Origin: Alkalihalobacillus sp. CinArs1
GTDB lineage: Bacteria > Bacillota > Bacilli > Bacillales > Guptibacillaceae
NCBI RefSeq assembly: GCF_947387515.1
Contig: NZ_CANDOB010000004.1
Location: 1-64,000 of the forward strand
Direction: 5' to 3'
DNA length: 64,000 nt
The notes under the pieces are model-generated. The model had not been told where the DNA came from and searched no databases. It worked only from the letters and a program-made list of their open reading frames with translations. The translations under genes and the position numbers were made by a program. Every line of letters starts with the position of its first letter. Position 1 is the first letter of the stretch. Positions 8,125 through 16,992 of the stretch are shown here, piece after piece.

Positions 8125-8598
8125 ATGTCTTTAAATATCGTGTTATTTCAGCCAGAAATTCCTGCAAACACTGGGAATATTGCTCGTACATGTGCTGCTA
8201 CGAATACAAGTCTTCATCTTATTCGTCCATTAGGTTTCTCTACAGATGATAAGATGCTAAAACGTGCAGGTCTAGATTACTGGAAATATGCTGACGTTCA
8301 TTATTACGATTCTCTAGAAATATTCTTTAATCAGAATGAAGGCGGAGAATTTTATTATATTACGAAGTATGGTACGAATACTCATACTGACTTCGACTAT
8401 TCGGATGTTAGTAAAGATACGTTCTTTGTTTTTGGAAGAGAAACAAACGGTTTGCCAGATGAGCTGATCGAGAATAATAAGGAGCGCTGTCTACGCTTAC
8501 CTATGACAGAACACGTGCGTGCGCTTAACTTATCGAATACAGCGGCAATCATGGTGTATGAGGCACTTAGACAACAAGGATATCCTAACATGAAATAA
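8125..8598 (+). CDS. trmL: tRNA (cytidine/uridine-34) 2'-O-methyltransferase TrmL
   Basis: A SPOUT-class methyltransferase of 157 residues that methylates the wobble ribose of the two tRNA-Leu isoacceptors using SAM (B. subtilis CspR). The trefoil-knot motifs are clear: PEIPANTGNIARTCAATN at the N-terminus, FGRETNGLPDE near residue 110 and RALNLSNTAAIMVYEALRQ at the end. AGCGGAGGTG precedes the ATG. The substrates, tRNA-Leu(CAA) and (TAA), are encoded at the start of this window. The gene ends in a bidirectional terminator shared with a small gene on the other strand. Confidence 0.95.
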   Translation: MSLNIVLFQPEIPANTGNIARTCAATNTSLHLIRPLGFSTDDKMLKRAGLDYWKYADVHYYDSLEIFFNQNEGGEFYYITKYGTNTHTDFDYSDVSKDTFFVFGRETNGLPDELIENNKERCLRLPMTEHVRALNLSNTAAIMVYEALRQQGYPNMK

Positions 8599-8629
8599 AA
8601 AAGAACGACCGTAACGGTCGTTCTTTTTT
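8598..8629. terminator. Bidirectional terminator (trmL / small membrane peptide)
   Basis: AAAGAACGACCG pairs with CGGTCGTTCTTT, with A/T runs on both sides. The stop codon of the minus-strand peptide gene lies in the T-run. Confidence 0.9.
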
Positions 8630-8732
8630 ATCGACTACCTTTTTTGGTTTTTTGAGGTCGATCATTGTACCCAGCCGTAAAGATGGCTGCTAGAAAAGCA
8701 AGTATTACTACTAAAATACCCAGGAAACTCAT
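8628..8732 (-). CDS. Small membrane peptide (34 aa)
   Basis: An unlisted short gene of 34 residues. It opens MSFLGILVVILAFLAAIF, a single hydrophobic helix of about 17-19 residues, followed by TAGYNDRPQ and a basic tail (KTKKGSR). A strong ribosome site (GAGGAGG, 7 nt before the ATG) precedes it, and it ends in a bidirectional terminator. The positive-outside-helix pattern suggests the tail faces the cytosol. I know of no function. Small single-helix peptides of this kind in Bacilli are often sporulation or membrane-complex accessory proteins (inference). Confidence 0.65.
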   Translation of the reverse strand: MSFLGILVVILAFLAAIFTAGYNDRPQKTKKGSR

Positions 8733-8905
8733 GGTTTCATCCTCCTCAGGTAAAATTATGTCCAAGTCTATCTATGATTATAAACGATGTTGAAGGTGTT
8801 GTGAATGTTTTGAAGGTAATTCGATACTCTTCGGGATGAATGAGTTGGAAAATTTGCCACATTCCTATACGATAGAAGGAGATTATTAAAAGGAGGCTTT
8901 TGTTT

Positions 8906-9211
8906 ATGTATGTTGTTATGAACGAATTGAAAGTACCTGATGAACACAAAGCTGTAATGAAAGAACGCTTTGGAAAAAGTGCAGAAAGCATGAAGAACGT
9001 TGAAGGTTGTCTTGAGTTTCTTTTTCTTGAACAGCCATCTGAAAATGGAAAGCTGATCGTGTTTACGAAATGGGAAGATGAAGATGCCTATCAAAAATGG
9101 ATTCATTCTGACTCATTCAAAAATGCACACAAAGAAAAGCGTGAATCAAAAGAAAAGTCTCCTGCATCTGGAAACGAGCTAAGTGAATTTAATGTTGTTT
9201 ACCACACGTAA
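8906..9211 (+). CDS. IsdG-like heme-degrading monooxygenase (ABM domain)
   Basis: A 101-residue ferredoxin-like protein of the antibiotic-biosynthesis-monooxygenase superfamily. The residues used by IsdG/IsdI to hold and open heme are present at matching positions: Asn6, Trp65 and His75 (in MNELKV, QKWIHSDSF and NAHKEKR). This suggests release of iron from heme, like B. subtilis HmoA/HmoB. The ATG at 9-nt spacing from AGGAGG (8891-8896) is preferred over the TTG at 8900, which is too close. It is a single gene with its own terminator and no iron-uptake genes nearby. Family assignment is firm; heme specificity is inferred from the triad. Confidence 0.85.
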   Translation: MYVVMNELKVPDEHKAVMKERFGKSAESMKNVEGCLEFLFLEQPSENGKLIVFTKWEDEDAYQKWIHSDSFKNAHKEKRESKEKSPASGNELSEFNVVYHT

Positions 9212-9233
9212 AACCGGCTATGCCGGTTTTTTT
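9211..9233 (+). terminator. Terminator after the ABM monooxygenase
   Basis: AAACCGGC / GCCGGTTT with a three-base loop and a T-run. Confidence 0.9.
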
Positions 9234-9295
9234 GTTTGTAGTAGACGTTATGGCTATACAGAAGAACAGCCTTTTTTTACGTAAGAAAGAAAACA

Positions 9296-9324
9296 GAATG
9301 TTATAGGACATCCCCGCATACCAT
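9296..9324 (+). promoter_or_regulatory. Sigma-E promoter candidate of prkA
   Basis: GAATGTT (9296-9302), a 14-bp spacer and CATACCAT (9317-9324) match the sigma-E consensus KMATATT / CATACANT at 6 of 7 and 7 of 8 positions. The predicted start is near 9331, 33 nt before the ATG. prkA is a sigma-E gene in B. subtilis. Confidence 0.65.
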
Positions 9325-9363
9325 GTATTAAATCCGATGAATCAAATTTGGAGGGGGCTCGTA

Positions 9364-11259
9364 ATGGATATCTTACGTAAAATCCAGCAGCATCGAGATG
9401 AAGAGAGGCGGCTGAAGTGGGAAGGAACCTTTGGCGAGTACTTAGAAATTATCAAAGAACGACCTGAAGTAGCGCAGTCAGCTCATTCACGCGTTTATAA
9501 TATGATAAAAGATGCTGGTATTAACGAGGTAGATGGCAAGAAAAGCTACAACTTCTTCGCTGAAGAACTTTATGGTCTTGAGGAAGCAATCGAAAGGTTA
9601 GTCGAAGAATACTTTCACCCAGCTGCAAAGCGATTAGACGTCAGAAAGCGTATCTTATTGCTTATGGGTCCTGTAAGTGGAGGTAAATCCACGCTCGTTA
9701 CCATTTTAAAAAGAGGCTTAGAGAAATATTCACACGAAGATGCAGGAGCGGTTTATGCAATCAAGGGCTGCCCGATGCATGAAGATCCGCTTCACTTAAT
9801 TCCTCACCACATGCGAGAGGAGTTCTACAAAGAATACGGTGTTCGAGTCGAAGGTAGCCTATCGCCATTAAACCTTATGCGTCTCGAACAAGAATACGGT
9901 GGCAGAATCGAAGAAGTTATGATCGAACGAATTTTCTTCAATGAAGACAAACGGACAGGAATTGGAACATTCAGTCCTTCTGATCCGAAGTCACAAGATA
10001 TAGCAGACCTCACTGGTAGCATCGATTTCTCGACGATCGCAGAGTTTGGGTCTGAATCTGATCCAAGAGCATATCGATTCGACGGTGAATTAAACAAAGC
10101 GAACCGAGGTATGATGGAATTCCAAGAGATGCTGAAGTGTGATGAAAAGTTTTTATGGCATTTGCTATCGTTAACACAGGAAGGAAACTTCAAAGCCGGT
10201 CGCTTTGCATTGATATCAGCAGATGAATTAGTAGTAGCTCATACGAACGAAGCGGAGTATCGCTCGTTCATCTCAAATAAAAAGAACGAAGCTCTCCATT
10301 CCCGTATCATCGTGATGCCTGTACCGTACAACTTAAAAGTAAGCCAGGAAGAGCGCATTTACGAGAAAATGATTCGAGAAAGTGATGTTGCTGATGTCCA
10401 CATCGCGCCACATGCACTTCGAGTCGCTGCAATTTTCTCTATCCTCACAAGATTGAAGGATTCAAAGCGTCAGGGAGTAGACCTCGTCAAGAAGATGCGT
10501 TTGTATGACGGGGAAATTGTTGAAGGATTCAATCAGGTAGATGTTGATGAGATGCAGAAAGAGCATTCTGATGAAGGAATGAGTGGTATTGATCCACGTT
10601 ACGTCATCAATCGAATATCTTCTACGATCATCAGAAAAGAAGTACCTTCAATTAATGCACTGGATGTGCTTCGTTCGTTGAAAGACGGCTTGGATCAGCA
10701 CGCTTCCATTTCAAAGGAAGATAAAGAGCGCTATATGAACTTTATCTCGGTTGCTCGAAAAGAGTACGATGAGATTGCTAAGAAAGAAGTTCAAAAAGCA
10801 TTCGTGTATTCTTATGAAGAAAGTGCTAAGACGCTCATGGATAACTACCTTGATAACGTAGAGGCGTACTGTAACAAGAATAAGCTTCGCGACCCTCTTA
10901 CTGGTGAGGAAATGAGTCCAGATGATAAGTTGATGCGTTCCATTGAAGAACAGATCGGTATTTCAGAGAACGCAAAGAAAGCTTTCCGTGAAGAAATCTT
11001 GATCAGAATTTCGGCATACGCAAGAAAAGGAAAGAAATTCGATTACAATTCGCATGAGCGTTTAAGAGAAGCGATTCAAAAGAAATTGTTCGCTGACCTT
11101 AAGGATGTTGTGAAGATCACGACTTCTTCTAAAACGCCGAACGAGAATCAGTTGAAGAAAATTAATGATGTTATCGCTCGATTGATCGATGAGCATGGAT
11201 ACAATTCAATCTCTGCCAATGAACTTCTTCGTTATGTAGGAAGCTTATTGAATCGATAA
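9364..11259 (+). CDS. prkA: PrkA, AAA+/serine protein kinase-like sporulation protein
   Basis: A 631-residue protein, the same length as B. subtilis PrkA, with an AAA+ ATPase core (Walker A GPVSGGKST near residue 106) and a C-terminal PrkA domain. It has been described as a serine kinase and, more recently, as an ATP-dependent protease. It is made early in the mother cell and promotes sporulation. The opening MDILRKIQQHRDEERRLKWEGTF is family-typical, so I start at the ATG at 9364 behind GGAGGGGG rather than at 9337. In many bacteria it is co-encoded with YhbH-like and SpoVR-like proteins; here those are at 12.5 and 21 kb. Confidence 0.96.
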   Translation: MDILRKIQQHRDEERRLKWEGTFGEYLEIIKERPEVAQSAHSRVYNMIKDAGINEVDGKKSYNFFAEELYGLEEAIERLVEEYFHPAAKRLDVRKRILLLMGPVSGGKSTLVTILKRGLEKYSHEDAGAVYAIKGCPMHEDPLHLIPHHMREEFYKEYGVRVEGSLSPLNLMRLEQEYGGRIEEVMIERIFFNEDKRTGIGTFSPSDPKSQDIADLTGSIDFSTIAEFGSESDPRAYRFDGELNKANRGMMEFQEMLKCDEKFLWHLLSLTQEGNFKAGRFALISADELVVAHTNEAEYRSFISNKKNEALHSRIIVMPVPYNLKVSQEERIYEKMIRESDVADVHIAPHALRVAAIFSILTRLKDSKRQGVDLVKKMRLYDGEIVEGFNQVDVDEMQKEHSDEGMSGIDPRYVINRISSTIIRKEVPSINALDVLRSLKDGLDQHASISKEDKERYMNFISVARKEYDEIAKKEVQKAFVYSYEESAKTLMDNYLDNVEAYCNKNKLRDPLTGEEMSPDDKLMRSIEEQIGISENAKKAFREEILIRISAYARKGKKFDYNSHERLREAIQKKLFADLKDVVKITTSSKTPNENQLKKINDVIARLIDEHGYNSISANELLRYVGSLLNR

Positions 11260-11266
11260 CTGGTGA

Positions 11267-11297
11267 AAAAGCATGCCTAACAGGTGTGCTTTTTTTC
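11267..11297 (+). terminator. Terminator of prkA
   Basis: AAGCATGCCT aac AGGTGTGCTT (one GU pair) followed by a T-run. Confidence 0.88.
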
Positions 11298-11417
11298 TTG
11301 AACAGCGTCTAATTTGTAAAAAGTTTGTATATCCTATAGTGAGATTAACCGGGTGCTTGTGCCTTTTTAGTATGAGTGATAGATTATACGTAAAGACGTA
11401 TTGAAGAGAGGTTTGAC

Positions 11418-11975
11418 ATGAAAAAGGAACGCAGTCCGCTTTGGGAATGGCTAAAAGCATTTTCAATAGCCGTTGTCTTGGCGATTGTAATTCGTGAATT
11501 TATCATAACGAACTATGTTGTTCACGGAGAATCCATGATGCCTACCATTCAGGATGGAAATCGGCTGATCATCAATAAAATAGGGTATGAAGTCTCTGAG
11601 CCAGATCGTTTTGATCTCGTCGTGTTTCATGCGAACGAGAATGAAGACTATATCAAAAGAGTGATAGGACTTCCTGGTGATACGCTTGAGTATAAAGATG
11701 ACCAACTTTATATAAATGGCAAGAAGATGAAAGAACCGTATCTAACTCATTTTAAAAGTGAGGTCTTTAATGGGAATTTGACTGAGAACTTTAAACTCGA
11801 AGATAAAACGGAGAAAGCTGTAGTGCCCGAGGGGTACTTGTTCTTAATGGGTGATAATAGACGCCATAGCTATGATAGCAGACATATAGGTCTCGTCCCG
11901 ATCGACCAAGTCGTCGGTGAGGTGAACCTGCGTTACTGGCCGATCGAAGAATTTGATTTCACTTTCAAGAAATGA
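11418..11975 (+). CDS. lepB: Type I signal peptidase
   Basis: A membrane-anchored serine/lysine-dyad peptidase that cleaves signal peptides of Sec and Tat substrates outside the membrane. One N-terminal helix (residues about 12-30) is followed by the catalytic Ser in HGESMMPT and the Lys in YIKRVIGLPGD, then the conserved GDNRRHSYDSRHIGLV box. The 185-residue length and single anchor fit the SipS/T/V group. GAGAGG stands before the ATG. It lies alone, downstream of the prkA terminator and close to a small gene at 12035 that may share its transcript. Confidence 0.94.
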   Translation: MKKERSPLWEWLKAFSIAVVLAIVIREFIITNYVVHGESMMPTIQDGNRLIINKIGYEVSEPDRFDLVVFHANENEDYIKRVIGLPGDTLEYKDDQLYINGKKMKEPYLTHFKSEVFNGNLTENFKLEDKTEKAVVPEGYLFLMGDNRRHSYDSRHIGLVPIDQVVGEVNLRYWPIEEFDFTFKK

Positions 11976-12034
11976 ATTTTCAGGTTCCAAAAAGGTGAAG
12001 CAGGGGTATTCTCTTCTTAAGGAGGTAGTTCATT

Positions 12035-12199
12035 GTGTCAGAACGAAAAGATAAACCTGCAAACAGTTCAATGGCAATGGATGAGAAAGAGATGAAAGAG
12101 CTTGGTAAAGAGATGGAAGAGCTTGAAACCAACCAGGAATTAAAGAAAAATGGGCGACGCCCTGACCCTGTTCAAAACGAAAAAGGTAAGAAAGAGTAA
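12035..12199 (+). CDS. Small charged protein (54 aa), unknown
   Basis: A short gene of 54 residues not recognised. It begins MSERKDKPANSSMAMDEKEM and holds a Lys/Glu-rich heptad-like stretch (MKELGKEMEELETNQELKK), probably a short amphipathic or coiled helix, and a basic Pro-containing tail (GRRPDPVQNEKGKK). AAGGAGGTAG lies just upstream of the GTG start, and a terminator follows 14 nt after the stop, so translation is well supported. There is no membrane segment or Cys. It starts 59 nt after the signal peptidase gene without a terminator between, so co-transcription is possible. Confidence 0.65.
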   Translation: MSERKDKPANSSMAMDEKEMKELGKEMEELETNQELKKNGRRPDPVQNEKGKKE

Positions 12200-12212
12200 A
12201 GCCCATGCTTGG

Positions 12213-12247
12213 AGGCTGTCGAGATGTTCTCGGCAGCCTTCTTTTTG
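12213..12247 (+). terminator. Terminator after the 54-aa gene
   Basis: AGGCTGTCGAGA / TCTCGGCAGCCT stem with CTTTTT. Confidence 0.88.
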
Positions 12248-12530
12248 TAAAAAAAGTGTCTAGGCAGCATGGGCAATTAACGAAAAGAGAATATTCTTAA
12301 TGCATTTCTTATACAATCTATCAATAGTTTTACAATTCGTACGTTCCGAGCTTGATTTGTCAGAATTAATTGTCAATTATCGCTTGTATTTGCATAGGAT
12401 AAAGTATACTACCTTTTAGATTCAGGGAGTCAAAATTAGTATTCCGCTTTTGAACAATCACCATGAGCGATCATCGATCATTGAATAAATATCCGATAGA
12501 AATATTATTTTTTAAGGAGGGGAATATGGC
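12248..12530 (+). promoter_or_regulatory. AT-rich upstream region of yhbH
   Basis: About 280 bp without a gene. It holds a possible promoter (TTGTAT at 12384, TATACT or TACTAC about 15-17 bp later). I could not fit a convincing sigma-E promoter although yhbH is a sporulation gene in B. subtilis. No hairpin with a T-run and no repeat is seen. Confidence 0.35.
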
Positions 12531-13697
12531 ATGAAAGACAGGAACACCAAAAACTTTGTTGTCTCTCAGGAGAATTGGTCCCTCCACCGAAAAGGCTATC
12601 AGGATCAAGTGCGACATTCCGAGAAGGTTCAAGATGCTATCAAAAATAATTTACCAGATCTAATTAGTGAGGAGAACATTATACTATCTAACGGTCGTGA
12701 CGTAATTAAAATACCAATTCGCTCTCTTGATGAATATAAAATTCGGTATAACTATGACAAATCGAAGCATGTTGGCCAGGGTGACGGGGATAGTCAGGTT
12801 GGAGATGTTATCGCCCGTGACGGATCAGGTGAGAAGAAGCCTGGTGGAGGTAAAGGCGAAGGAGCTGGGGATAAACCTGGCGATGATTTTTATGAAGCTG
12901 AAGTCTCATTGATGGAGCTGCAGGAAATTCTCTTTAAAGAACTAGAACTACCTAATTTACGTGAAAAAGAGACAGCTGAAGTTGTGAAGAAGAAAGTTGA
13001 GTTTAATGATATTCGTAAAACTGGCTTGATGGGTAACATCGATAAGAAGCGAACAATTCTTTCTGCTTACAAACGAAATGCAATCGAAGGAAGGCCAGGA
13101 ATAGCACCGATTTATCAAGATGATCTTCGCTTTAAAACGTGGAACGAAGAAATAAAACGAGAATCAAAAGCTGTTGTACTTGCTATGATGGATACGAGTG
13201 GATCAATGGGTAAATGGGAGAAATATATGGCGAGAAGCTTCTTCTTTTGGATGACACGCTTCTTACGTTCGAAATACGAAACTGTGGAGATCGAGTTCAT
13301 TGCTCACCATACCGAAGCGAAAGTCGTCTCTGAGGACGATTTTTTTTCAAAAGGTGAAAGCGGTGGAACCATTTGTTCATCTGCCTATCGTAAAGCTTTA
13401 GAACTGATTGAAGAAAAGTATTCACCAGCTCGCTATAATATCTATCCATTTCATTTCTCAGACGGTGATAACCTTACTTCCGACAATTCACGCTGTGTGA
13501 AGCTTGTGAATCAGATCATGAAAGTATCGAATATGTTTGGGTACGGGGAAGTTAATGCCTACAATCGCCACTCAACATTGATGAGTGCCTATAAGAATAT
13601 CCATGATCCAATGTTTAGACACTATATTTTGAAAGAGAAGAAGGATGTTTACCACGCAATGAAGAGTTTTTTCAAAAAGGAAGAAGTTCATTCGTAA
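12531..13697 (+). CDS. yhbH: YhbH, sporulation protein (UPF0229 / DUF444)
   Basis: A 388-residue protein of the DUF444 family. The N-terminal part ([19 protein letters not shown], then [24 protein letters not shown]) and a Gly-rich linker lead to a von Willebrand A-like domain with a MIDAS-type [15 protein letters not shown] near residue 220. The partner genes prkA and spoVR are in this window, and the E. coli equivalents are yeaH, yeaG and ycgB. The family acts in sporulation and stationary-phase stress, with an unknown mechanism. AAGGAGGGG precedes the ATG. A terminator follows directly. Confidence 0.95.
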   Translation: MKDRNTKNFVVSQENWSLHRKGYQDQVRHSEKVQDAIKNNLPDLISEENIILSNGRDVIKIPIRSLDEYKIRYNYDKSKHVGQGDGDSQVGDVIARDGSGEKKPGGGKGEGAGDKPGDDFYEAEVSLMELQEILFKELELPNLREKETAEVVKKKVEFNDIRKTGLMGNIDKKRTILSAYKRNAIEGRPGIAPIYQDDLRFKTWNEEIKRESKAVVLAMMDTSGSMGKWEKYMARSFFFWMTRFLRSKYETVEIEFIAHHTEAKVVSEDDFFSKGESGGTICSSAYRKALELIEEKYSPARYNIYPFHFSDGDNLTSDNSRCVKLVNQIMKVSNMFGYGEVNAYNRHSTLMSAYKNIHDPMFRHYILKEKKDVYHAMKSFFKKEEVHS

Positions 13698-13698
13698 T

Positions 13699-13727
13699 GG
13701 TTTCCCACCAGGGGAACCATTTTTTTG
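13699..13727 (+). terminator. Terminator of yhbH
   Basis: TGGTTTCCC acca GGGGAACCA followed by seven T. Confidence 0.9.
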
Positions 13728-13793
13728 TTTTGGAAGCATGAAAAGAAAAGGAAGCTTCATACTAAAATCAACAACAAAAATGGAGGATTGCTT

Positions 13794-14645
13794 ATGAAGA
13801 GTGCTTCCTTAGCATTTATTTTCTTCATCCTTATCCTATTTCAACCTTTCATTGCGGTTGCTGATGAAGCTAGCGCAGAGCTTCATTTCATTGATGTCGG
13901 ACAAGCTGACAGTATCCTTGTACTGCAAGCAGGAAAAGCAATGCTCATCGATGCTGGAGATAATAAGGATGGTGACAAAGTTTCGAGTTATTTAAAGAAT
14001 CTTGGTATCAAACGATTAGATTACCTGATCGCGACCCATCCGCACCACGATCATATTGGGGGAATGGATCAAATCGTTAACGACTTCAAAATAGGAAAAG
14101 TGATCATGCCTGATGTATCTTACCCCACTCGTCATTACCGCTCTTTAATGAAGGTGATCAAAAAGAGAGAGATACCGGTTAGTGTTGCTGAGAGCGGAAA
14201 GAAAGCAAGGTTTGGGAAGGGAATCACGCTTCATTTTTTTTCGCCCATCCGACATGCGGAATATGAGGATTTTAATGACTACAGCGCAGTCGTTCAATTA
14301 AGGCATCACAATAATTCATTTTTGCTGATGGGAGACGCTGGTGAACAAGCTGAAAAGGAGATATTAGCAGATGCAAAGAAAAAACTCCCTTCAGATGTGA
14401 TTAAGATCGGTCATCATGGAGCTGATTCTGCTTCAACCAAACCATTTATAAAAGCTGTAGCTCCTCAAGCAGCCGTTATCTCAGTTGGCAAAAACAATCC
14501 TTATCATTATCCAGATAAATCTGTTTTAAAAACGCTTAGTACGATGAAGATCCCCATTTTCAGGACAGACCAACTTGGGACAATTATCGCAAAAAGCGAT
14601 GGGGAAAGGATCGTTTTTCATACGGGTCAAAAAAAGGAAAAATAA
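13794..14645 (+). CDS. Secreted ComEC/Rec2-like metallo-beta-lactamase-fold hydrolase
   Basis: A 283-residue exported hydrolase with the same fold as the C-terminal domain of ComEC. A signal peptide of about 24 residues (hydrophobic core LAFIFFILILFQPFIAVA) is followed by the metal site THPHHDHIGGM, the second His region NDYSAVVQL to GDAG, and KIGHHGAD. Free-standing secreted members are thought to be phosphodiesterases or nucleases that scavenge nucleic acid (inference). The ATG at 13794 has GGAGGA at proper spacing, and the reading frame upstream lacks a start site. No ComEC membrane domain is nearby, so this is not a split comEC. Confidence 0.88.
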   Translation: MKSASLAFIFFILILFQPFIAVADEASAELHFIDVGQADSILVLQAGKAMLIDAGDNKDGDKVSSYLKNLGIKRLDYLIATHPHHDHIGGMDQIVNDFKIGKVIMPDVSYPTRHYRSLMKVIKKREIPVSVAESGKKARFGKGITLHFFSPIRHAEYEDFNDYSAVVQLRHHNNSFLLMGDAGEQAEKEILADAKKKLPSDVIKIGHHGADSASTKPFIKAVAPQAAVISVGKNNPYHYPDKSVLKTLSTMKIPIFRTDQLGTIIAKSDGERIVFHTGQKKEK

Positions 14646-14727
14646 TTTGAGCAAACGAAGCTCAGACTAGTTTGTGTAAGACCTCGTCTTTTGAGTCTTT
14701 ACCATTTATCAACTGGGAGGAATGTTT

Positions 14728-15159
14728 GTGCATAATAATCTGCAAGGCGTCATGTCCAGAAATGTCGTATCTGTTACACCAGAACAATCTGTTCAGGAAG
14801 CAGCCGCATTGATGAGTCAGCATAATATCGGTGCCCTTCCTGTAATGAAGGATGGGCAACTGTGTGGAATCATTACCGATAGAGATATTACGACGCGTTC
14901 GACTGCTAGTGGCGGGGCAGCAACTTCACAGGTTGGACAGTGTATGTCGAACAACTGTGTATCAGCGAACCCTAACATGTCAGCAGATGAAGCAGCAGCA
15001 TTAATGGCACAAAATCAAATCCGTCGACTGCCAGTCGTTGAAAACAACCAGGTAGTCGGAATGGTTTCGCTTGGGGACTTTGCTACGAAAACACCGGATC
15101 AACAGGAAGCTGGCCCAGCTTTATCCAGCATTTCTCAAAACGGTACAACTCGAGCATAA
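14728..15159 (+). CDS. CBS-domain pair protein (YhcV-like)
   Basis: A 143-residue cytosolic protein made of two CBS repeats: GVMSRNVVSVTPEQSVQEAA with GIITDRDITTR, and CMSNNCVSANPNMSADEAA with GMVSLGDFATK. Such Bateman modules bind adenine nucleotides and act as energy sensors, and the partner is unknown. The GTG at 14728 is preferred because GGGAGG lies 7 nt upstream, while the ATG at 14722 is too close. B. subtilis YhcV has the same architecture and a similar place near yhcX and yhxB. The tail after residue 125 is Ser/Gln/Thr-rich and probably flexible. Confidence 0.88.
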   Translation: MHNNLQGVMSRNVVSVTPEQSVQEAAALMSQHNIGALPVMKDGQLCGIITDRDITTRSTASGGAATSQVGQCMSNNCVSANPNMSADEAAALMAQNQIRRLPVVENNQVVGMVSLGDFATKTPDQQEAGPALSSISQNGTTRA

Positions 15160-15165
15160 CGATGT

Positions 15166-15194
15166 GGAGGCTGGCTGATGTCAGCCTCTTCTTA
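15166..15194 (+). terminator. Terminator after the CBS gene
   Basis: GAGGCTG / CAGCCTC hairpin followed by TTCTT. The T-run is imperfect. Confidence 0.6.
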
Positions 15195-15277
15195 TTCTGA
15201 AAATTGTTACCTCTATGATAAAATGAAGATAAAGTCGGGTACATAGTAAGATAGGCAGTTACGTGGAGGTTGATAAG

Positions 15278-16813
15278 ATGTCTGAATTAGATGTTTCTAA
15301 ATTCGAAAAAAAGATGGAACTAAGAGGAATCAGAAAAGAAGATATCGACGAAATACTCGCTTTACAAAATGAGTGTTTTCCAGGTATGGATCCATGGAAG
15401 CGAGAGCACTTAGAAAGTCATCTAGCTGTTTTCCCCGAAGGTCAATTTTGTGTTGAATATGAAGGGAAAATCATCGGTACCTGCTCGAGCTTAATGGTGA
15501 ATTTCGATGAGTATGACGATCAACATACGTGGGATGACATCACGGACGAAGGCTATATTACAAACCATAACCCAGATGGTTATAACTTATATGGAATCGA
15601 GGTAATGGTTCATCCTGAGTATAGACGAATGAAAATTGGTAAACGTCTCTATGATGCCAGAAAAGATTTAGCAAGAGAATTAAATGTAAAGAGTATCATC
15701 ATCGGCGGACGCATTCCTAACTATCATAAGTATGCCGATCAGATGAAACCATCTGAATATGTGGAGGAAGTTAAATTCCAAAACATTTATGATCCTGTCC
15801 TTACATTCCAGCTTATGAATGGATTTAATGTGATGCGGATCAATCCTAACTACTTACCAGATGATAAAGCTTCAAGACGTTATGCCACGCTTATGGAATG
15901 GAATAACGTTGAATACAAAGCGAAGACGAGACGTCATTTCAGATCTTCATTCCCAGTTCGAATTTGTGCGATCCAATACGCGATGAAGAAAATTTCCTCA
16001 TTTGATGAATTTGCTAATCAAGTTGAATATTATGTGGATGTTGCAGCTGATTTCGGATCGGATTTCGCAGTGTTCCCTGAAATTTTCACGACACAGCTCA
16101 TGTCGTTTATGGATGAAGACATTCCTAGTAAAGCTGTGAGACGTTTAACGGACTATACTGAACCATACATCGAACTATTTACAGACCTTGCCGTCAAATA
16201 CAATGTGAACATTATCGGAGGCTCTCACTTCGTTTTAGAAGATGAGAAGATCTATAATATCGCGTATCTTTTCAGAAGAGACGGTACGATTGAGAAGCAA
16301 TATAAAATACATGTGACCCCAAACGAAAGACGTTGGTGGGGGATACACGGTTCAGATGGAATCGAAGTGTTCGATACAGATTGCGGTAAAATCGCAATCC
16401 AAATCTGTTATGATATCGAATTCCCTGAACTTGGTCGTATTGCGACAGACAAGGGCGCAAACATTATCTTCACACCGTTCTGTACGGATGATCGACAAGG
16501 GTACTTAAGAGTACGCTATTGTGCTCAAGCCCGTGCGGTTGAGAACCAAATCTATACCGTTATAGCAGGAACGATCGGAAACCTTTCACAGGTAGAGAAT
16601 ATGGACGTACAGTATGCGCAATCTGGCATCTTTACGCCATCTGATTTTGCGTTTTCAAGAGATGGTATTGTTGGAGAGTGTCACCCTAACATCGAAACGG
16701 TCGTTGTAGGTGATGTCGACCTCGAAATATTAAGAAGACAGCGCCAATCTGGTACTGTTCGTCAATTAAGAGACAGAAGAAAAGACTTATATGAGATTCA
16801 TTACAAGAAGTAA
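15278..16813 (+). CDS. yhcX: YhcX: GNAT acetyltransferase fused to nitrilase-type hydrolase
   Basis: A 511-residue fusion found in Bacillus as YhcX. Residues about 10-200 form a GNAT acetyltransferase domain (LYGIEVMVHPEYRRMKIGKRLY is the acetyl-CoA motif). Residues about 225-500 form a carbon-nitrogen hydrolase with the Glu-Lys-Cys triad in FAVFPEIFT, KQYKIHVTPNE and IAIQICYDIEFPE. The substrate is unknown, but one protein with acyltransferase and amidase chemistry suggests transfer or salvage of an acyl-amide. The ATG at 15278 follows GTGGAGGTTGAT. The upstream GTG lies inside the ribosome site. The gene stands alone with its own terminator. Confidence 0.93.
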   Translation: MSELDVSKFEKKMELRGIRKEDIDEILALQNECFPGMDPWKREHLESHLAVFPEGQFCVEYEGKIIGTCSSLMVNFDEYDDQHTWDDITDEGYITNHNPDGYNLYGIEVMVHPEYRRMKIGKRLYDARKDLARELNVKSIIIGGRIPNYHKYADQMKPSEYVEEVKFQNIYDPVLTFQLMNGFNVMRINPNYLPDDKASRRYATLMEWNNVEYKAKTRRHFRSSFPVRICAIQYAMKKISSFDEFANQVEYYVDVAADFGSDFAVFPEIFTTQLMSFMDEDIPSKAVRRLTDYTEPYIELFTDLAVKYNVNIIGGSHFVLEDEKIYNIAYLFRRDGTIEKQYKIHVTPNERRWWGIHGSDGIEVFDTDCGKIAIQICYDIEFPELGRIATDKGANIIFTPFCTDDRQGYLRVRYCAQARAVENQIYTVIAGTIGNLSQVENMDVQYAQSGIFTPSDFAFSRDGIVGECHPNIETVVVGDVDLEILRRQRQSGTVRQLRDRRKDLYEIHYKK

Positions 16814-16839
16814 GCCTTCCAGGGCTTGCTTCTTTTTTT
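16807..16839 (+). terminator. Terminator of yhcX
   Basis: AAGTAAGCC / GGCTTGCTT stem (the stop codon lies inside it) followed by seven T. Confidence 0.8.
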
Positions 16840-16858
16840 ATTACCTTTCACTTTTTTA

Positions 16859-16887
16859 TTGGAATTCGTTGGAATCCATATTATTAT
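16859..16887 (+). promoter_or_regulatory. Sigma-A promoter candidate of pgcA
   Basis: TTGGAA (16859-16864), a 17-bp spacer and TATTAT (16882-16887). The predicted leader is about 100 nt. Confidence 0.5.
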
Positions 16888-16992
16888 AAACTCTAAGAGC
16901 AGGGTTTTCTTCTATAGAGAGAAGGAATTTTGTTCATTACATAGAAGACAAATATATGCTAAAAGAAGCTAGACACAACACAGGAGGCAGAG

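Noticed and set aside
8768-9106. 112-codon minus-strand frame opposite the ABM monooxygenase
   Set aside because: Shadow of a gene with a clear family match and a strong ribosome site; composition is Phe/His/Asn-rich as expected from antisense.
12248-12530. Sigma-E promoter for yhbH
   Set aside because: CATAGGAT at 12393 matches the -10 partly, but no -35 of acceptable quality lies 14-15 bp upstream.
13725-13793. Extended N-terminus of the ComEC-like hydrolase
   Set aside because: It would start in the terminator of yhbH, and would place 23 residues before a good signal peptide; ATG 13794 has a ribosome site.
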